Positions 1 through 10,223 of a stretch of DNA of 64,000 bases are shown piece after piece (positions within the stretch are counted from its first letter, which is position 1; each line of letters starts with the position of its first letter). Source of the DNA: Candidatus Omnitrophota bacterium. Lineage in GTDB: Bacteria; Omnitrophota; JACPQZ01. The notes under the pieces were generated by a model. The model made no database searches, was not told the DNA's origin, and saw nothing but the letters and a program-made list of their open reading frames with translations. Made by a program: the position numbers and the translations under genes. The DNA lies in contig JACPQZ010000048.1 of NCBI GenBank assembly GCA_016190205.1, forward strand, positions 18,247 to 82,246, given 5' to 3'.

Positions 1-160
1 CGCGGAGCAGTCGGCCCGCATGATGGCGATGCGCAATGCCACCGACAATGCCGACGACATGGTCAAAGAGCTCACCTTGACGCGCAACAAGGTCCGCCAG
101 GCGCAGATTACGAAAGAAATTATCGAAGTCGTTTCAGGAGCGGAGGGGCTGAAGAGTTGA
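1..160 (+). CDS. atpG: ATP synthase F1 subunit gamma, C-terminal end (partial)
   Basis: The reading frame that opens at base 2 runs to a TGA at 158..160 and gives the last 52 residues of the rotor subunit gamma of F1 ATP synthase. It contains the run [10 protein letters not shown] and then [18 protein letters not shown], the conserved C-terminal helix that fills the hole of the alpha3-beta3 ring and carries rotation. The 5' part lies outside the window. The atpD and atpC genes that follow support the call. The unusual point is the gap: 576 bp separate this stop from the atpD start, where F1 operons normally leave a few tens of bases. Confidence 0.93.
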   Translation, partial: AEQSARMMAMRNATDNADDMVKELTLTRNKVRQAQITKEIIEVVSGAEGLKS

Positions 161-181
161 GACCGCACTGCCCCCGGGGCC

Positions 182-345
182 GGCACCCTTCTTCGCGAAA
201 CGCTCGGGCCCCAGCGCGGCCCTCGCTCTGCATTTTTTGCGCACCGCAAACTTCTTGGCGAGCCGGCGGACCCTGCTGCACAAAAAATGAGGTTCGCTCC
301 GAAGGGCGCCGCCCCCGGGGGCGATCGGGCTAAACGCGAAAAGGC
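182..345. repeat. Dispersed repeat, copy 1
   Basis: This segment is closely repeated at 62881..63095. Shared blocks include the start CACCCTTCTTCGCGAAAC, a block around CTCTGCATTTTTTGCGCACC, the block GAGCCGGCGGACCCTGCTG, and GAGGTTCGCTCCGAAGGG. Inside it are inverted arms, 231..243 and 277..289, which match except for one base here and match perfectly in copy 2. No coding frame is conserved between the copies, so it looks like a non-coding mobile or structural repeat. It sits inside the atp operon, between atpG and atpD. Confidence 0.85.
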
Positions 346-2170
<1,825 letters not shown>

Positions 2171-2184
2171 GGGGGAACAGCCCA

Positions 2185-2451
2185 ATGGCCTCGTACGTTT
2201 TAAAAATCCTAAACCGGGACCGCGCTTATTATGAGGGCGAGGTCGCGTCTACGGTCTTGCCGGGGGGTAAAGGCTCCTTCGGAGTGCTGGCCCGCCATGC
2301 CCCGCTCGTCTCCACCCTGGAGGCGGGTCTCTGCAAGGCCAGAGATTCGGCCGGGACGCTTCACACCTGGCGCATCGGGCCGGGTCTCGTGGAAACCGCC
2401 TTAAACCGCACGACACTTTTTCTGGATGACCCCCCACAGCTTGCCGAATAG
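2185..2451 (+). CDS. atpC: ATP synthase F1 subunit epsilon, short form
   Basis: This is the epsilon subunit that links the rotor to the c-ring. At 88 residues it holds only the N-terminal beta-sandwich (for example GSFGVLARHAPLVSTLEAG) and lacks the two C-terminal inhibitory helices found in forms of about 135 residues. Short epsilons of this kind are known in several bacterial groups. If correct, this enzyme has no epsilon-type ATPase inhibition. The AAGGGGGAA sequence before the ATG serves as ribosome binding site. Its 3' end overlaps rsmI by 26 bases. Confidence 0.92.
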   Translation: MASYVLKILNRDRAYYEGEVASTVLPGGKGSFGVLARHAPLVSTLEAGLCKARDSAGTLHTWRIGPGLVETALNRTTLFLDDPPQLAE

Positions 2452-3138
2452 CGCGGCCGCGGGGAGGTTGTTTATCGTCAGCACCCCCATCGGAAATCTG
2501 GACGACATCACCCTGCGGGCACTCAAGGTTTTAAAGTCGGTGGATTTGATCGCCTGCGAGGATACCCGCGAGACGCGAAAACTCACCGCCCATTTTGGAA
2601 TAGATCGTCCGCTTACCAGTTTTTTTGTCGGCAATGAAAAGGGGAAGGCTCCCCGGCTCGTAGAGAGGCTTAAAGAGGGCCAGTCCATTGCCCTCGTCAC
2701 GGAGAGCGGCACCCCGGGGTTAAGCGACCCCGGCTACTCCATTGTCCACGGCGCGCTCGAGGCGGGCATCACGGTGGAGGCGGTCCCCGGGCCTTCGGCG
2801 CTCCTCGCCGCCCTTGTTTCGTCCGGCGCTCCGATGGAGGAATTTATCTTCTTCGGGTTCCTTCCTCCCAAAGGGAAAAAGCGGGAGGATCGTATGCAAG
2901 AGGCGCTGGGCTGTGGCCGGACTGCCGTTCTTTACGAGTCATGTCATCGCTTTTTGAGGCTCCTCAAGGAGCTTTTGGAGTTGGGCGGCAATCGGTTTAT
3001 AATGGTGTGCCGTGAGCTCACCAAACATTTTGAAGAGGTGCGGCGCGCACCCGTCGAAGATCATATCCGCCATTTTGAGGAGCACGAGCCCCGGGGTGAA
3101 TTCGTGATCGTGATACCCAAGCCCGGAAAGGATACCGC

Positions 3139-3142
<4 letters not shown>
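2426..3142 (+). CDS. rsmI: 16S rRNA (cytidine-2'-O)-methyltransferase RsmI
   Basis: RsmI 2'-O-methylates C1402 of 16S rRNA in the decoding centre using S-adenosylmethionine. The protein (238 residues) has the family start LFIVSTPIGNLDDITLRAL, then LIACEDTRETRKL, VTESGTPGLSDPGY, and PGPSALLAALVSSG, all typical of the tetrapyrrole methylase fold. The length is a little under the usual 270 to 290, with a short C-terminal tail. The start at 2426 overlaps atpC by 26 bases and has no clear Shine-Dalgarno, so translation coupling to atpC is likely and the exact start is uncertain. It overlaps purN by four bases. Confidence 0.93.
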
Positions 3143-5377
<2,235 letters not shown>

Positions 5378-5412
5378 ACGAATTTCGGGAGGTTTAAGAG
5401 AGGAGATTGCCC

Positions 5413-6303
5413 ATGGATACGTATATAGTTCAAATGATTGTGCTCGCTGCGTTGGTCATATTATTTATGGGCATCCGAATTGTGCGGCCGACCCATCGGG
5501 GCCTCGTAGAGCGCCTGGGGAGGTACCACCATTTTGCCGAGCCCGGATTTCATTGGATCATCCCTGTGATAGACCGGATGTTTACGGAGAATATCACGGA
5601 GCAGATGGTCGATGCCATGCCCCAGGAGATCATTACCTTTGACAACCTCAACGCGAGTGTGGATGCCCAAGTGTATTTCAAGGTGAAGCCGGACGAAGAA
5701 AGTGTAAAGAACTCACTCTACAACGTGAACAGCGTCCAGTACCAGATCGTGAACCTTGCCCGTACCACATTAAGAAATATTATTGGAACGCTGACTTTAA
5801 AATCGGCCAATAGCGAGCGCGGCAAAATCAACGACGAGCTCCATAAGATCCTGATCAAAGAAACGGCCAAGTGGGGCATCGAGATTGTCCGGACAGAGCT
5901 TAAGCAAATAGATCCCCCGAAAGATGTTCAGGAGACCATGAACAAGGTCGTGAAGGCCGAGAATGAAAAAATCTCGGCCATTGATTATGCGACCGCGGCG
6001 GAGACGGTAGCAGATGGGAAAAAACGGGCGGAGATCAAGCAGGCGGAGGGGATCAAGCAGGCGCGGATACTGCAGGCGGAAGGGGAGGCCGAGGCCATCC
6101 GCCTCGTGAACGAGGCCGCAAATAAATATTTTATCGGCAATGCCCAAATCTTGAGAAAGCTCCAGGCAGTTGAAAACGCCCTGGAGGATAACACGAAGAT
6201 CGTCGTCCCCTCCAACACAGAGCTCGTAAACGTCATCGGTGAAATGGCGGGCGTTCTCCCGCTCAAAGATGGGAGGAAACACGAGGGGGCCGCCGCATCG
6301 TAG
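5413..6303 (+). CDS. SPFH/band 7 (stomatin-like) membrane protein
   Basis: This protein has an N-terminal membrane helix (IVQMIVLAALVILFMGI), then a band 7/SPFH domain starting at RPTHRGLVERLGRYHHFAEPGFHWIIPV. A long helical region follows, rich in E, K and A with repeated KQAEGIKQARILQAEGEAEA-type units, as in QmcA and paraslipins. Such proteins form large membrane-anchored ring assemblies and often work with NfeD or FtsH partners; no NfeD gene is adjacent here. ATG at 5413 is preferred to a TTG two codons upstream because AGGAG lies about 8 bases before it. Confidence 0.9.
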   Translation: MDTYIVQMIVLAALVILFMGIRIVRPTHRGLVERLGRYHHFAEPGFHWIIPVIDRMFTENITEQMVDAMPQEIITFDNLNASVDAQVYFKVKPDEESVKNSLYNVNSVQYQIVNLARTTLRNIIGTLTLKSANSERGKINDELHKILIKETAKWGIEIVRTELKQIDPPKDVQETMNKVVKAENEKISAIDYATAAETVADGKKRAEIKQAEGIKQARILQAEGEAEAIRLVNEAANKYFIGNAQILRKLQAVENALEDNTKIVVPSNTELVNVIGEMAGVLPLKDGRKHEGAAAS

Positions 6304-6353
6304 GTTCCGGTGACGCAAACGTGAAGGAGGTTTTGTCACCAGCAAAGGGCGAG

Positions 6354-6389
6354 CATGGCACACGTGTACCACATGGCACACGTGTACCA
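6354..6389. repeat. Two tandem 18-bp near-palindromic units
   Basis: The unit CATGGCACACGTGTACCA occurs twice in direct tandem (6354..6371 and 6372..6389) with no mismatch. Each unit holds the perfect palindrome ACACGTGT inside a wider near-palindrome of the form TGG-N-ACACGTGT-N-CCA. Two adjacent, helically phased palindromes suggest a binding site for a dimeric regulator. The site lies about 90 bp upstream of the hicA promoter and 50 bp after the SPFH gene stop. Confidence 0.7.
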
Positions 6390-6480
6390 GGTACCGTCAA
6401 TATAGATGAACAAAGGGACAATGGTTTCTTTAATCATTTTGTTGGCCGGATGTGCGGCGTTCAGGCGTAGGATGTAGTGC

Positions 6481-6509
6481 TTGACAGTACCACTTAAAAG
6501 TGGTAATAT
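6481..6509 (+). promoter_or_regulatory. hicAB promoter with embedded operator
   Basis: A perfect -35 box TTGACA at 6481..6486 is followed after 17 bases by a -10 box TAATAT at 6504..6509. A perfect inverted repeat with 8-bp arms (TACCACTT and AAGTGGTA, 2-base spacer) fills 6488..6505, that is, the space between the boxes. This is the layout expected for repression by the C-terminal helix-turn-helix of HicB. The predicted transcript start falls at about 6516, on the hicA start codon. Confidence 0.85.
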
Positions 6510-6515
6510 CTAGGC

Positions 6516-6698
6516 GTGCCGAAAAGCGGTTTTGAGGTACTTAAGCTTTATCGTCAGGCGGGCTGGGTGGTGGTCAGACAACGAGGCTCCCATGTTAGGG
6601 TTAAGAAGGGCCCGCACTTTGAAACAATACCGATGCACCGGGAACTCAAGAAGGGTCTTGAAAGGGCTCTCCTGAAAAGACTAGAGGAAACCACGTGA
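6516..6698 (+). CDS. hicA: HicA-family mRNA interferase toxin
   Basis: HicA toxins have a double-stranded RNA-binding fold and cleave mRNA. This 60-residue protein has the family core GWVVVRQRGSHVRVKK with catalytic histidine H26, and then ETIPMHRELKKGLERALLKRL. It begins with GTG at 6516. No ribosome binding site is possible because the -10 box ends at 6509, so the message is predicted to be leaderless. Its stop overlaps the hicB start as GTGA. The module lies in a low-GC island. Confidence 0.9.
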   Translation: MPKSGFEVLKLYRQAGWVVVRQRGSHVRVKKGPHFETIPMHRELKKGLERALLKRLEETT

Positions 6699-7123
6699 TA
6701 TATTATTTCAAGGTCCGCAAGGCCGAGAAGGGCTATTGGGGAAATTTTCCTGATCTGGAAGGATCTACGACGCAAGGGGAAACCCTTGAGGAGATCTTGT
6801 CAAACGCCAGGGAAGTGCTGGACCTTGTTTTGGAAACCGACTTTGATTATAAATGCGAAATCCCTCTTCCCAAAAAGTACCACGGCAAAAGCTACCACCC
6901 CGTCGCGTGCGATCCTACGATAGGTTTTCCCGTGCTCCTTAGAAAAACGCGTCTTGCAAGAAAATGGACACAGAAAGATATGGCCAAAAAACTCGGGGTG
7001 TCTCTATCCGCCTATCAAAGGCTCGAGACCCCCGGGAAGGCAAATCCTACAATAAAAACGTTAGATCGTTTAAACGAGCTCATGCACTTGCCGTTATCCT
7101 TCCTCTTCGACCAAGCTGCGTAA
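6695..7123 (+). CDS. hicB: HicB-family antitoxin with C-terminal helix-turn-helix
   Basis: HicB neutralises HicA and represses the operon. Residues 1 to about 50 form the RNase H-like HicB fold (GYWGNFPDLEGSTTQGETLEEILSNA is split across it). Residues about 80 to 130 are an Xre-type helix-turn-helix (TRLARKWTQKDMAKKLGVSLSAYQRLE). The DNA-binding domain fits the palindromic operator in the promoter. The start is GTG, coupled to the hicA stop. Its last ten codons recur as a relic at 9743..9775. Confidence 0.9.
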   Translation: MIYYFKVRKAEKGYWGNFPDLEGSTTQGETLEEILSNAREVLDLVLETDFDYKCEIPLPKKYHGKSYHPVACDPTIGFPVLLRKTRLARKWTQKDMAKKLGVSLSAYQRLETPGKANPTIKTLDRLNELMHLPLSFLFDQAA

Positions 7124-7186
7124 GTAAGAAGATCATACTCGTTGTTTTTCAGTTTTGTGTTACTTCACATATAGGAGGCATTGGTT

Positions 7187-7222
7187 ATGAGAAATCTCAT
7201 GGACAAGGGAGGTTGCATATGA
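7187..7222 (+). CDS. Candidate 11-codon leader peptide
   Basis: A perfect AGGAGG at 7173..7178 lies 8 bases before an ATG at 7187. The short frame reads MRNLMDKGGCI and stops with TGA at 7220..7222, which overlaps the two possible start codons (ATG at 7219 and at 7222) of the next gene. The ribosome binding site is stronger than most in this window. The arrangement suggests translational coupling or attenuation of the small secreted protein, but expression is not shown. Confidence 0.5.
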   Translation: MRNLMDKGGCI

Positions 7223-7443
7223 TGGTACGCTGGCTTATTGTTGGGGGTCTTGTAGTCATGATTGGGCTGGCCGGGACCGCGGAGGCCAAGACCGTGCGCG
7301 TCAAAGGCGGTATGACCAAGAGCGGCACCTATCGGATGCCCTCAAACCGCACCAGTCCTAACCGTTCGAAACTTGACAATTGGAGCACGAAGGGGAACGT
7401 CAACCCGATGACGGGTAAAAAGGGAACTCGTAACCCCTGGTAG
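7219..7443 (+). CDS. Small secreted protein with NWSTKGNVNP motif
   Basis: This 74-residue protein has a signal peptide (VRWLIVGGLVVMIGLAGTAEA) predicted to be cut after AEA. The mature part has about 50 residues: MTKSGTYRMPSNRTSPNRSK, then LDNWSTKGNVNPMTGKKGTRNPW. Short exported proteins with the motif WSTKGNVNPxTGKxGT are found in many Gram-negative bacteria and have no assigned function. The ribosome binding site GGGAGG is at 7208..7213. It follows hicB after 95 bp and may be part of the accessory island rather than of the toxin module. Confidence 0.75.
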   Translation: MMVRWLIVGGLVVMIGLAGTAEAKTVRVKGGMTKSGTYRMPSNRTSPNRSKLDNWSTKGNVNPMTGKKGTRNPW

Positions 7444-7561
7444 CCCTGGCTATCGAGCAGCACGGGTTGCACTACATCTGTGGTTGCTACCTGCTCCAGT
7501 GGCGTCGGCTTCGCGAAGAGAATCGGACACGGCTGTGTAAAACTTCTATGAACACAAAGTT

Positions 7562-8110
7562 ATGCTAAATCCAGAGAGAGACCCAATTGTAAATGTAGTA
7601 CATGATGGAATAAAAGAGGGTATACGCGTTACTCTAGACAATAAATGTTATCCCTCCACAATTAAATTAGTTCTTTCTGCTATCGATACAATGGCTTATT
7701 TAAAAATGCCAAAGGACAAGGTAGATGTTGAAGCACGCGATTTTGTGGAATGGGTGGACAAATACATCCAGTTTCCTTGTAAAGAGCGTCTAACGGGTTT
7801 GGATTTATATGGGGCTAGATGTGGGATGTTACATAGCCACAAAGCTATTTCGAAAGCGAGCAGGAAAGGCAAATGTCGTATAATTGGATACATGGACCAC
7901 TCAGTTTCTGAGATTAGATGCAACAGAAACGTTGATGCCAACTTTGTTCTTGTCTCCGTAAAAGCACTTGTTGAGGCATTTTTCACAGGGATAGACCGGT
8001 CTTTAGTTGATATCTATTCCAACAAAAAGAAAGGTGATATTGCAAACGAGCGGTTTAAGGAGATGGTTCACTCATTACCATACAAAACAAGTAAGTTTAC
8101 TACCTGCTGA
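7562..8110 (+). CDS. Hypothetical protein (unrecognised), low GC
   Basis: This 182-residue cytoplasmic protein has no signal peptide or membrane helix. Notable stretches are LYGARCGMLHSHKAISKASR, with C, H and S/H residues in a compact motif, and a C-terminal half rich in charged residues. The base composition and codon use are clearly more AT-rich than in the neighbouring core genes, which points to transfer. No clear ribosome binding site precedes the ATG. I do not recognise the family; the RCGMLH motif resembles one seen in uncharacterised island proteins. Confidence 0.7.
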   Translation: MLNPERDPIVNVVHDGIKEGIRVTLDNKCYPSTIKLVLSAIDTMAYLKMPKDKVDVEARDFVEWVDKYIQFPCKERLTGLDLYGARCGMLHSHKAISKASRKGKCRIIGYMDHSVSEIRCNRNVDANFVLVSVKALVEAFFTGIDRSLVDIYSNKKKGDIANERFKEMVHSLPYKTSKFTTC

Positions 8111-8233
8111 AGTTTTTAATGAACTGCTGCACCAACAACGTATATATACCCTGTTCAAAAAGTGCCAGCTTCGCCAAGTAGACCTGGCGTGCACCTGCCT
8201 GATAGCATAAAGAATAAACTATGTATAATAGTA

Positions 8234-8270
8234 TGTACAATAATACGTAAAAGTGGTATACTTTTAACGT
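8234..8270 (+). promoter_or_regulatory. brnTA promoter and operator
   Basis: A -35-like TGTACA at 8234..8239 is followed after 17 bases by TATACT at 8257..8262. An inverted repeat spans 8245..8270: the left arm ACGTAAAAGT returns as ACTTTTAACGT on the right, with one extra base. The operator covers the -10 box and reaches the brnT start codon, so binding of a repressor (BrnA in known systems) would block transcription. The predicted start point is at about the GTG of brnT. Confidence 0.75.
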
Positions 8271-8556
8271 GGAGAGACGAGTTGGGAGCTTCGTGTGGAA
8301 TGTTCGTAAGGAAGAGGCAAACATTCTCAAACATGGGGTGGATTTTGTCACGGCGTCCCGGGTTTTTCAGGATCCTCGCGCGGTGGTGGCCAAAGATGCC
8401 AAGCATAGTGTCAAGGAAGAGCGGTACTTTTGTATTGGGGAGGTGGGCGGCAGGATTATAACGGTGCGGTTTACCTATCGCGCTCGGTGCATTCGCATTT
8501 ATGGGGCTGGTTTCTGGCGGAAGGGGGAAAGGTTATATGAGAACGAAAACCGTTGA
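8269..8556 (+). CDS. brnT: BrnT-family ribonuclease toxin
   Basis: BrnT toxins (DUF497) have a RelE-like fold and cleave RNA. This 95-residue protein shows the family pattern: FVWNVRKEEANILKHGVDF at the start, then ASRVFQDP, HSVKEERYFCIGEVGGRIITV and FTYRARCIRIYGAGFWRKGER at the end. Translation from GTG at 8269 would be leaderless given the promoter position. A later GTG (8293) within the conserved FVW is less likely because it would cut the core. It overlaps the antitoxin gene by 20 bases. Confidence 0.9.
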   Translation: MERRVGSFVWNVRKEEANILKHGVDFVTASRVFQDPRAVVAKDAKHSVKEERYFCIGEVGGRIITVRFTYRARCIRIYGAGFWRKGERLYENENR

Positions 8557-8776
8557 TCCCAATATGCCCGTAGGAAAGTTAACCAAAATCAAGAATTTTC
8601 TGCCTCCGCCCGACAAGTTGATCTTCCCGGACGAGCCGGTTAAAGTGACCATGTCTTTAAGCCGGTCCAGCGTCGAGTTTTTCAAATCGCAGGCCAAACG
8701 GAACCGCACCAAATACCAAAAAATGATCCGGGCCCTCTTGGATCTTTATGTACAGCAGCACCTAGCGAGAAGATAG
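8537..8776 (+). CDS. brnA: BrnA-family antitoxin
   Basis: This is the partner of BrnT. The 79-residue protein starts at ATG 8537, after a purine-rich GGGGGAAAGG, and overlaps brnT by 20 bases. The C-terminal half has the ribbon-helix-helix pattern: VKVTMSLSRSSVEFFKSQA followed by KYQKMIRALLDLYVQQHLA. The ribbon-helix-helix domain would bind the 8245..8270 operator. An upstream in-frame ATG at 8501 would lie deep within brnT and has no ribosome binding site. Confidence 0.87.
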   Translation: MRTKTVDPNMPVGKLTKIKNFLPPPDKLIFPDEPVKVTMSLSRSSVEFFKSQAKRNRTKYQKMIRALLDLYVQQHLARR

Positions 8777-8888
8777 CGTACTTACCTCTCTATACACTCT
8801 GCTCTCATAGCGTTATCTTCTGAAAGCGGTTGTGACACGCTTACACGCCAAACTGTAGCCCAATATTTTCACACCGGAGGCCATTGTA

Positions 8889-9289
8889 ATGAAGAATGTT
8901 ATATTTCTAGCTCTAGTATTGTTTTCTCTCAACTTATCCTTGCGGCCTGCCGAATCGGCTGAAGTCGTCACCTTGTGGCGTGGACCTATGATAACCAGTT
9001 CAACAAGATTTATGTCGATGGCGCCCTCGTATTAAACGAGCCCTACACGATACCGTGGACAGGTAACAACCTGGATTTTCAGATCGGCCAGCATCAACAG
9101 CTCCCTTCCAGCGCCAATTTACGCGGTTTACTGGACGAGGTGCGCGTCTATAGCGGCGCCCAGACGCAGGAAGAGGTTATAGCCGACATGAACCGGTCTA
9201 TTTCAGACCAGCTCGTCCCGGAGCCTGCCACCGCGCTTCTTTTCGGAATGGGTCTCGCCGGCTGGGCGGCATTGCGTCGAAGGAAGTAG
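8889..9289 (+). pseudogene. LamG-domain PEP-CTERM protein, internal deletion and frameshift
   Basis: A ribosome binding site (GGAGG, 8876..8880) and ATG at 8889 start a good signal peptide (MKNVIFLALVLFSLNLSL). After about 26 codons the frame is lost and reaches a stop. In another frame, from about 8965 to 9289, sequence encodes HLVAWTYDNQFNKIYVDG, then GLLDEVRVYSGAQTQEEV, which is the second half of a LamG/concanavalin-like domain. It ends in a PEP-CTERM anchor (VPEPATALLFGMGLAGWAAL plus RRRK). The junction lies in GAAGTCGTCACC near 8965. About 100 residues of LamG are missing, so this is a deletion relic of a surface protein. Confidence 0.8.
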
Positions 9290-9345
9290 GGGGAAGCCTA
9301 GGTACTGTTTGTATATACTTTTGTATTATGTTATGATAGATACTG

Positions 9346-9402
9346 ATGAAAGGATTTCGCTGGAGTCTGCTCAAGAGTGAGAGGCTAAAAAGGACGCAAT
9401 GA
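9346..9402 (+). pseudogene. Truncated BrnT-like toxin N-terminus
   Basis: A short frame from ATG 9346 reads MKGFRWSLLKSERLKRTQ and stops. This matches the beginning of a second BrnT/DUF497 subgroup, whose members start with FxW, then ExNxxLKRxRG. The rest of the toxin is gone. The intact antitoxin-like gene at 9469 follows, as in complete modules of that type. A TATGAT box at 9332..9337 could be the old promoter. Confidence 0.6.
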
Positions 9403-9468
9403 AATTTTTCTGAAAACTCTGTTTCCAAGCAGGAAGTTCACAAAGTTGTATCGGACTGGGAATCTCTG

Positions 9469-9720
9469 ATGAGACCATTGAAGCCGAGTCGTTACGAAAG
9501 AGGAATTGAAACGGCGCTGGTGAAGGGTGAGTATATTAACGTGAGCCCTGCAAAATTTCACGCCATTGCCCGGGCGGTTCAGGCGCGCAGAAAAGATGCC
9601 GTTCTCAATATCCGCGTCAATAGCGCGGATTTAAAAAGCATCAAGATGAAAGCCAGGCGCTTGGGGATTAAGTATCAAAGCTTCATATCGGAGCTTCTGC
9701 ACCGAGTGGCGCACAGCTAG
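9469..9720 (+). CDS. Orphan CopG-family (ribbon-helix-helix) antitoxin
   Basis: This 83-residue protein starts SRYERGIETALVKGEYINV and has the DNA-binding core AVLNIRVNSADLKSIKMKA, then RLGIKYQSFISELLHRVA. This is the form of antitoxin usually placed downstream of DUF497/BrnT toxins. Here the toxin is reduced to a stub (9346..9402), so the gene stands alone. It may act as an anti-addiction antitoxin or be on the way to loss. No good ribosome binding site is seen before the ATG, which fits disrupted translation coupling. Confidence 0.8.
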   Translation: MRPLKPSRYERGIETALVKGEYINVSPAKFHAIARAVQARRKDAVLNIRVNSADLKSIKMKARRLGIKYQSFISELLHRVAHS

Positions 9721-9742
9721 CTGCTTGTGAGAGCGGCGTGAA

Positions 9743-9775
9743 CCTCTATCCTTCCTCTTCGATCGAGCCGCGTAA
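9743..9775 (+). pseudogene. Relic of a hicB 3' end
   Basis: The bases read PLSFLFDRAA and then TAA, nearly identical to the end of hicB at 7123 (PLSFLFDQAA). Similarity continues into the downstream DNA: both copies go on with GTAAGTA, a short variable stretch, and TACTCGTTG followed by a T-rich run. No other part of hicB is present upstream, where the orphan antitoxin gene ends at 9720. It is a leftover of a second hicAB module or of a recombination between the two sites. Confidence 0.75.
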
Positions 9776-9793
9776 GTAGGTAAACCGTACTCG

Positions 9794-9822
9794 TTGCATT
9801 TTTTTCGTTTTTGATGTAAAAT
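9794..9822 (+). promoter_or_regulatory. Promoter of the split tRNA-fMet
   Basis: TTGCAT at 9794..9799 and TAAAAT at 9817..9822 are separated by 17 bases. The predicted start is at about 9829, six bases before the tRNA. The -35 box lies in the T-rich tail that is shared with the region after hicB. Confidence 0.6.
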
Positions 9823-9834
9823 GAAACAAATGAT

Positions 9835-10132
9835 CGCGGGGTAGAGCAGCTCGGTAGCTCGTTGGGCTCAAGTCGTGGGCTGCCTAAGCGGTAACGTTTA
9901 GGTGATACCTGTCAAAGTCGGTGAAGCCTCTCCAGATGTTGATCTGGGTGGTAATACCGAACCAAGTCCGCCGTACTATTGGCGGAAAGGCGTAGAGACT
10001 TGATGGCAGGCACCCTCCGGTTCGTGCCGAGGGTGAAGGGAAAGTCCAGACCACACACCGTGTAAGCGGCCGGCGAAAGCCGGAGTGGTACGCATAACCC
10101 AAAGGTCGTGGGTTCAAATCCCACCCCCGCTA
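9835..10132 (+). tRNA. Initiator tRNA-fMet(CAU), interrupted by an intron
   Basis: Exon 1 is 9835..9868 and exon 2 is 10093..10132. Joined, they give a 74-nt initiator tRNA. It begins CGCGGGG and has the initiator D-arm AGCAGCTCGGTAGCTC, an anticodon stem with three G-C pairs next to the loop (TTGGG and CCCAA), the loop CTCATAA with anticodon CAU, and the T-arm GTGGGTTCAAATCCCAC. Position 1 (C) faces position 72 (T), an unpaired end that is a hallmark of bacterial initiator tRNA. The 3' CCA is not encoded. The intron sits between U33 and C34, so the anticodon is complete only after splicing. Confidence 0.92.
9869..10092 (+). ncRNA. Group I self-splicing intron (224 nt, no ORF)
   Basis: Removing 9869..10092 restores a perfect tRNA. 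The 5' exon ends in U and the intron ends in G, as group I splicing requires. Core motifs are recognisable: a Q-like block TAATACCGAACCAAGTCC (9952..9969), an R-like block GTAGAGACTTGATGGCAGGC (9992..10011) and an S-like block GGGAAAGTCCAGACC (10038..10052), close to those of bacterial tRNA introns such as the cyanobacterial tRNA-Leu intron. A GGCU match at the 5' exon end and again at about 9878..9881 could form a short P1. No homing endonuclease is encoded. Splice sites are inferred, not measured. Confidence 0.9.
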
Positions 10133-10168
10133 GAACTTATAAAATAGAGGGAAAAGTTATATAATAGG

Positions 10169-10206
10169 GGGTTACGGAGCACATTCCGTAGCCCTTTGGT
10201 TTTTTA
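10169..10206 (+). terminator. Intrinsic terminator after tRNA-fMet
   Basis: A 10-bp stem (GGGTTACGGA at 10169..10178 with TCCGTAGCCC at 10185..10194, one T-G wobble) encloses a 6-base loop. It is followed by TTTGGTTTTTT. It ends just before the ribosome binding site of the next gene, so it may also attenuate that gene. Confidence 0.8.
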
Positions 10207-10223
10207 ATGGAAAGGAGATTATG

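Noticed and set aside
7441-7452. TAGCC-CTG-GGCTA as a terminator after the small secreted protein
   Set aside because: The stem is only about 5 bp and no T-run follows.
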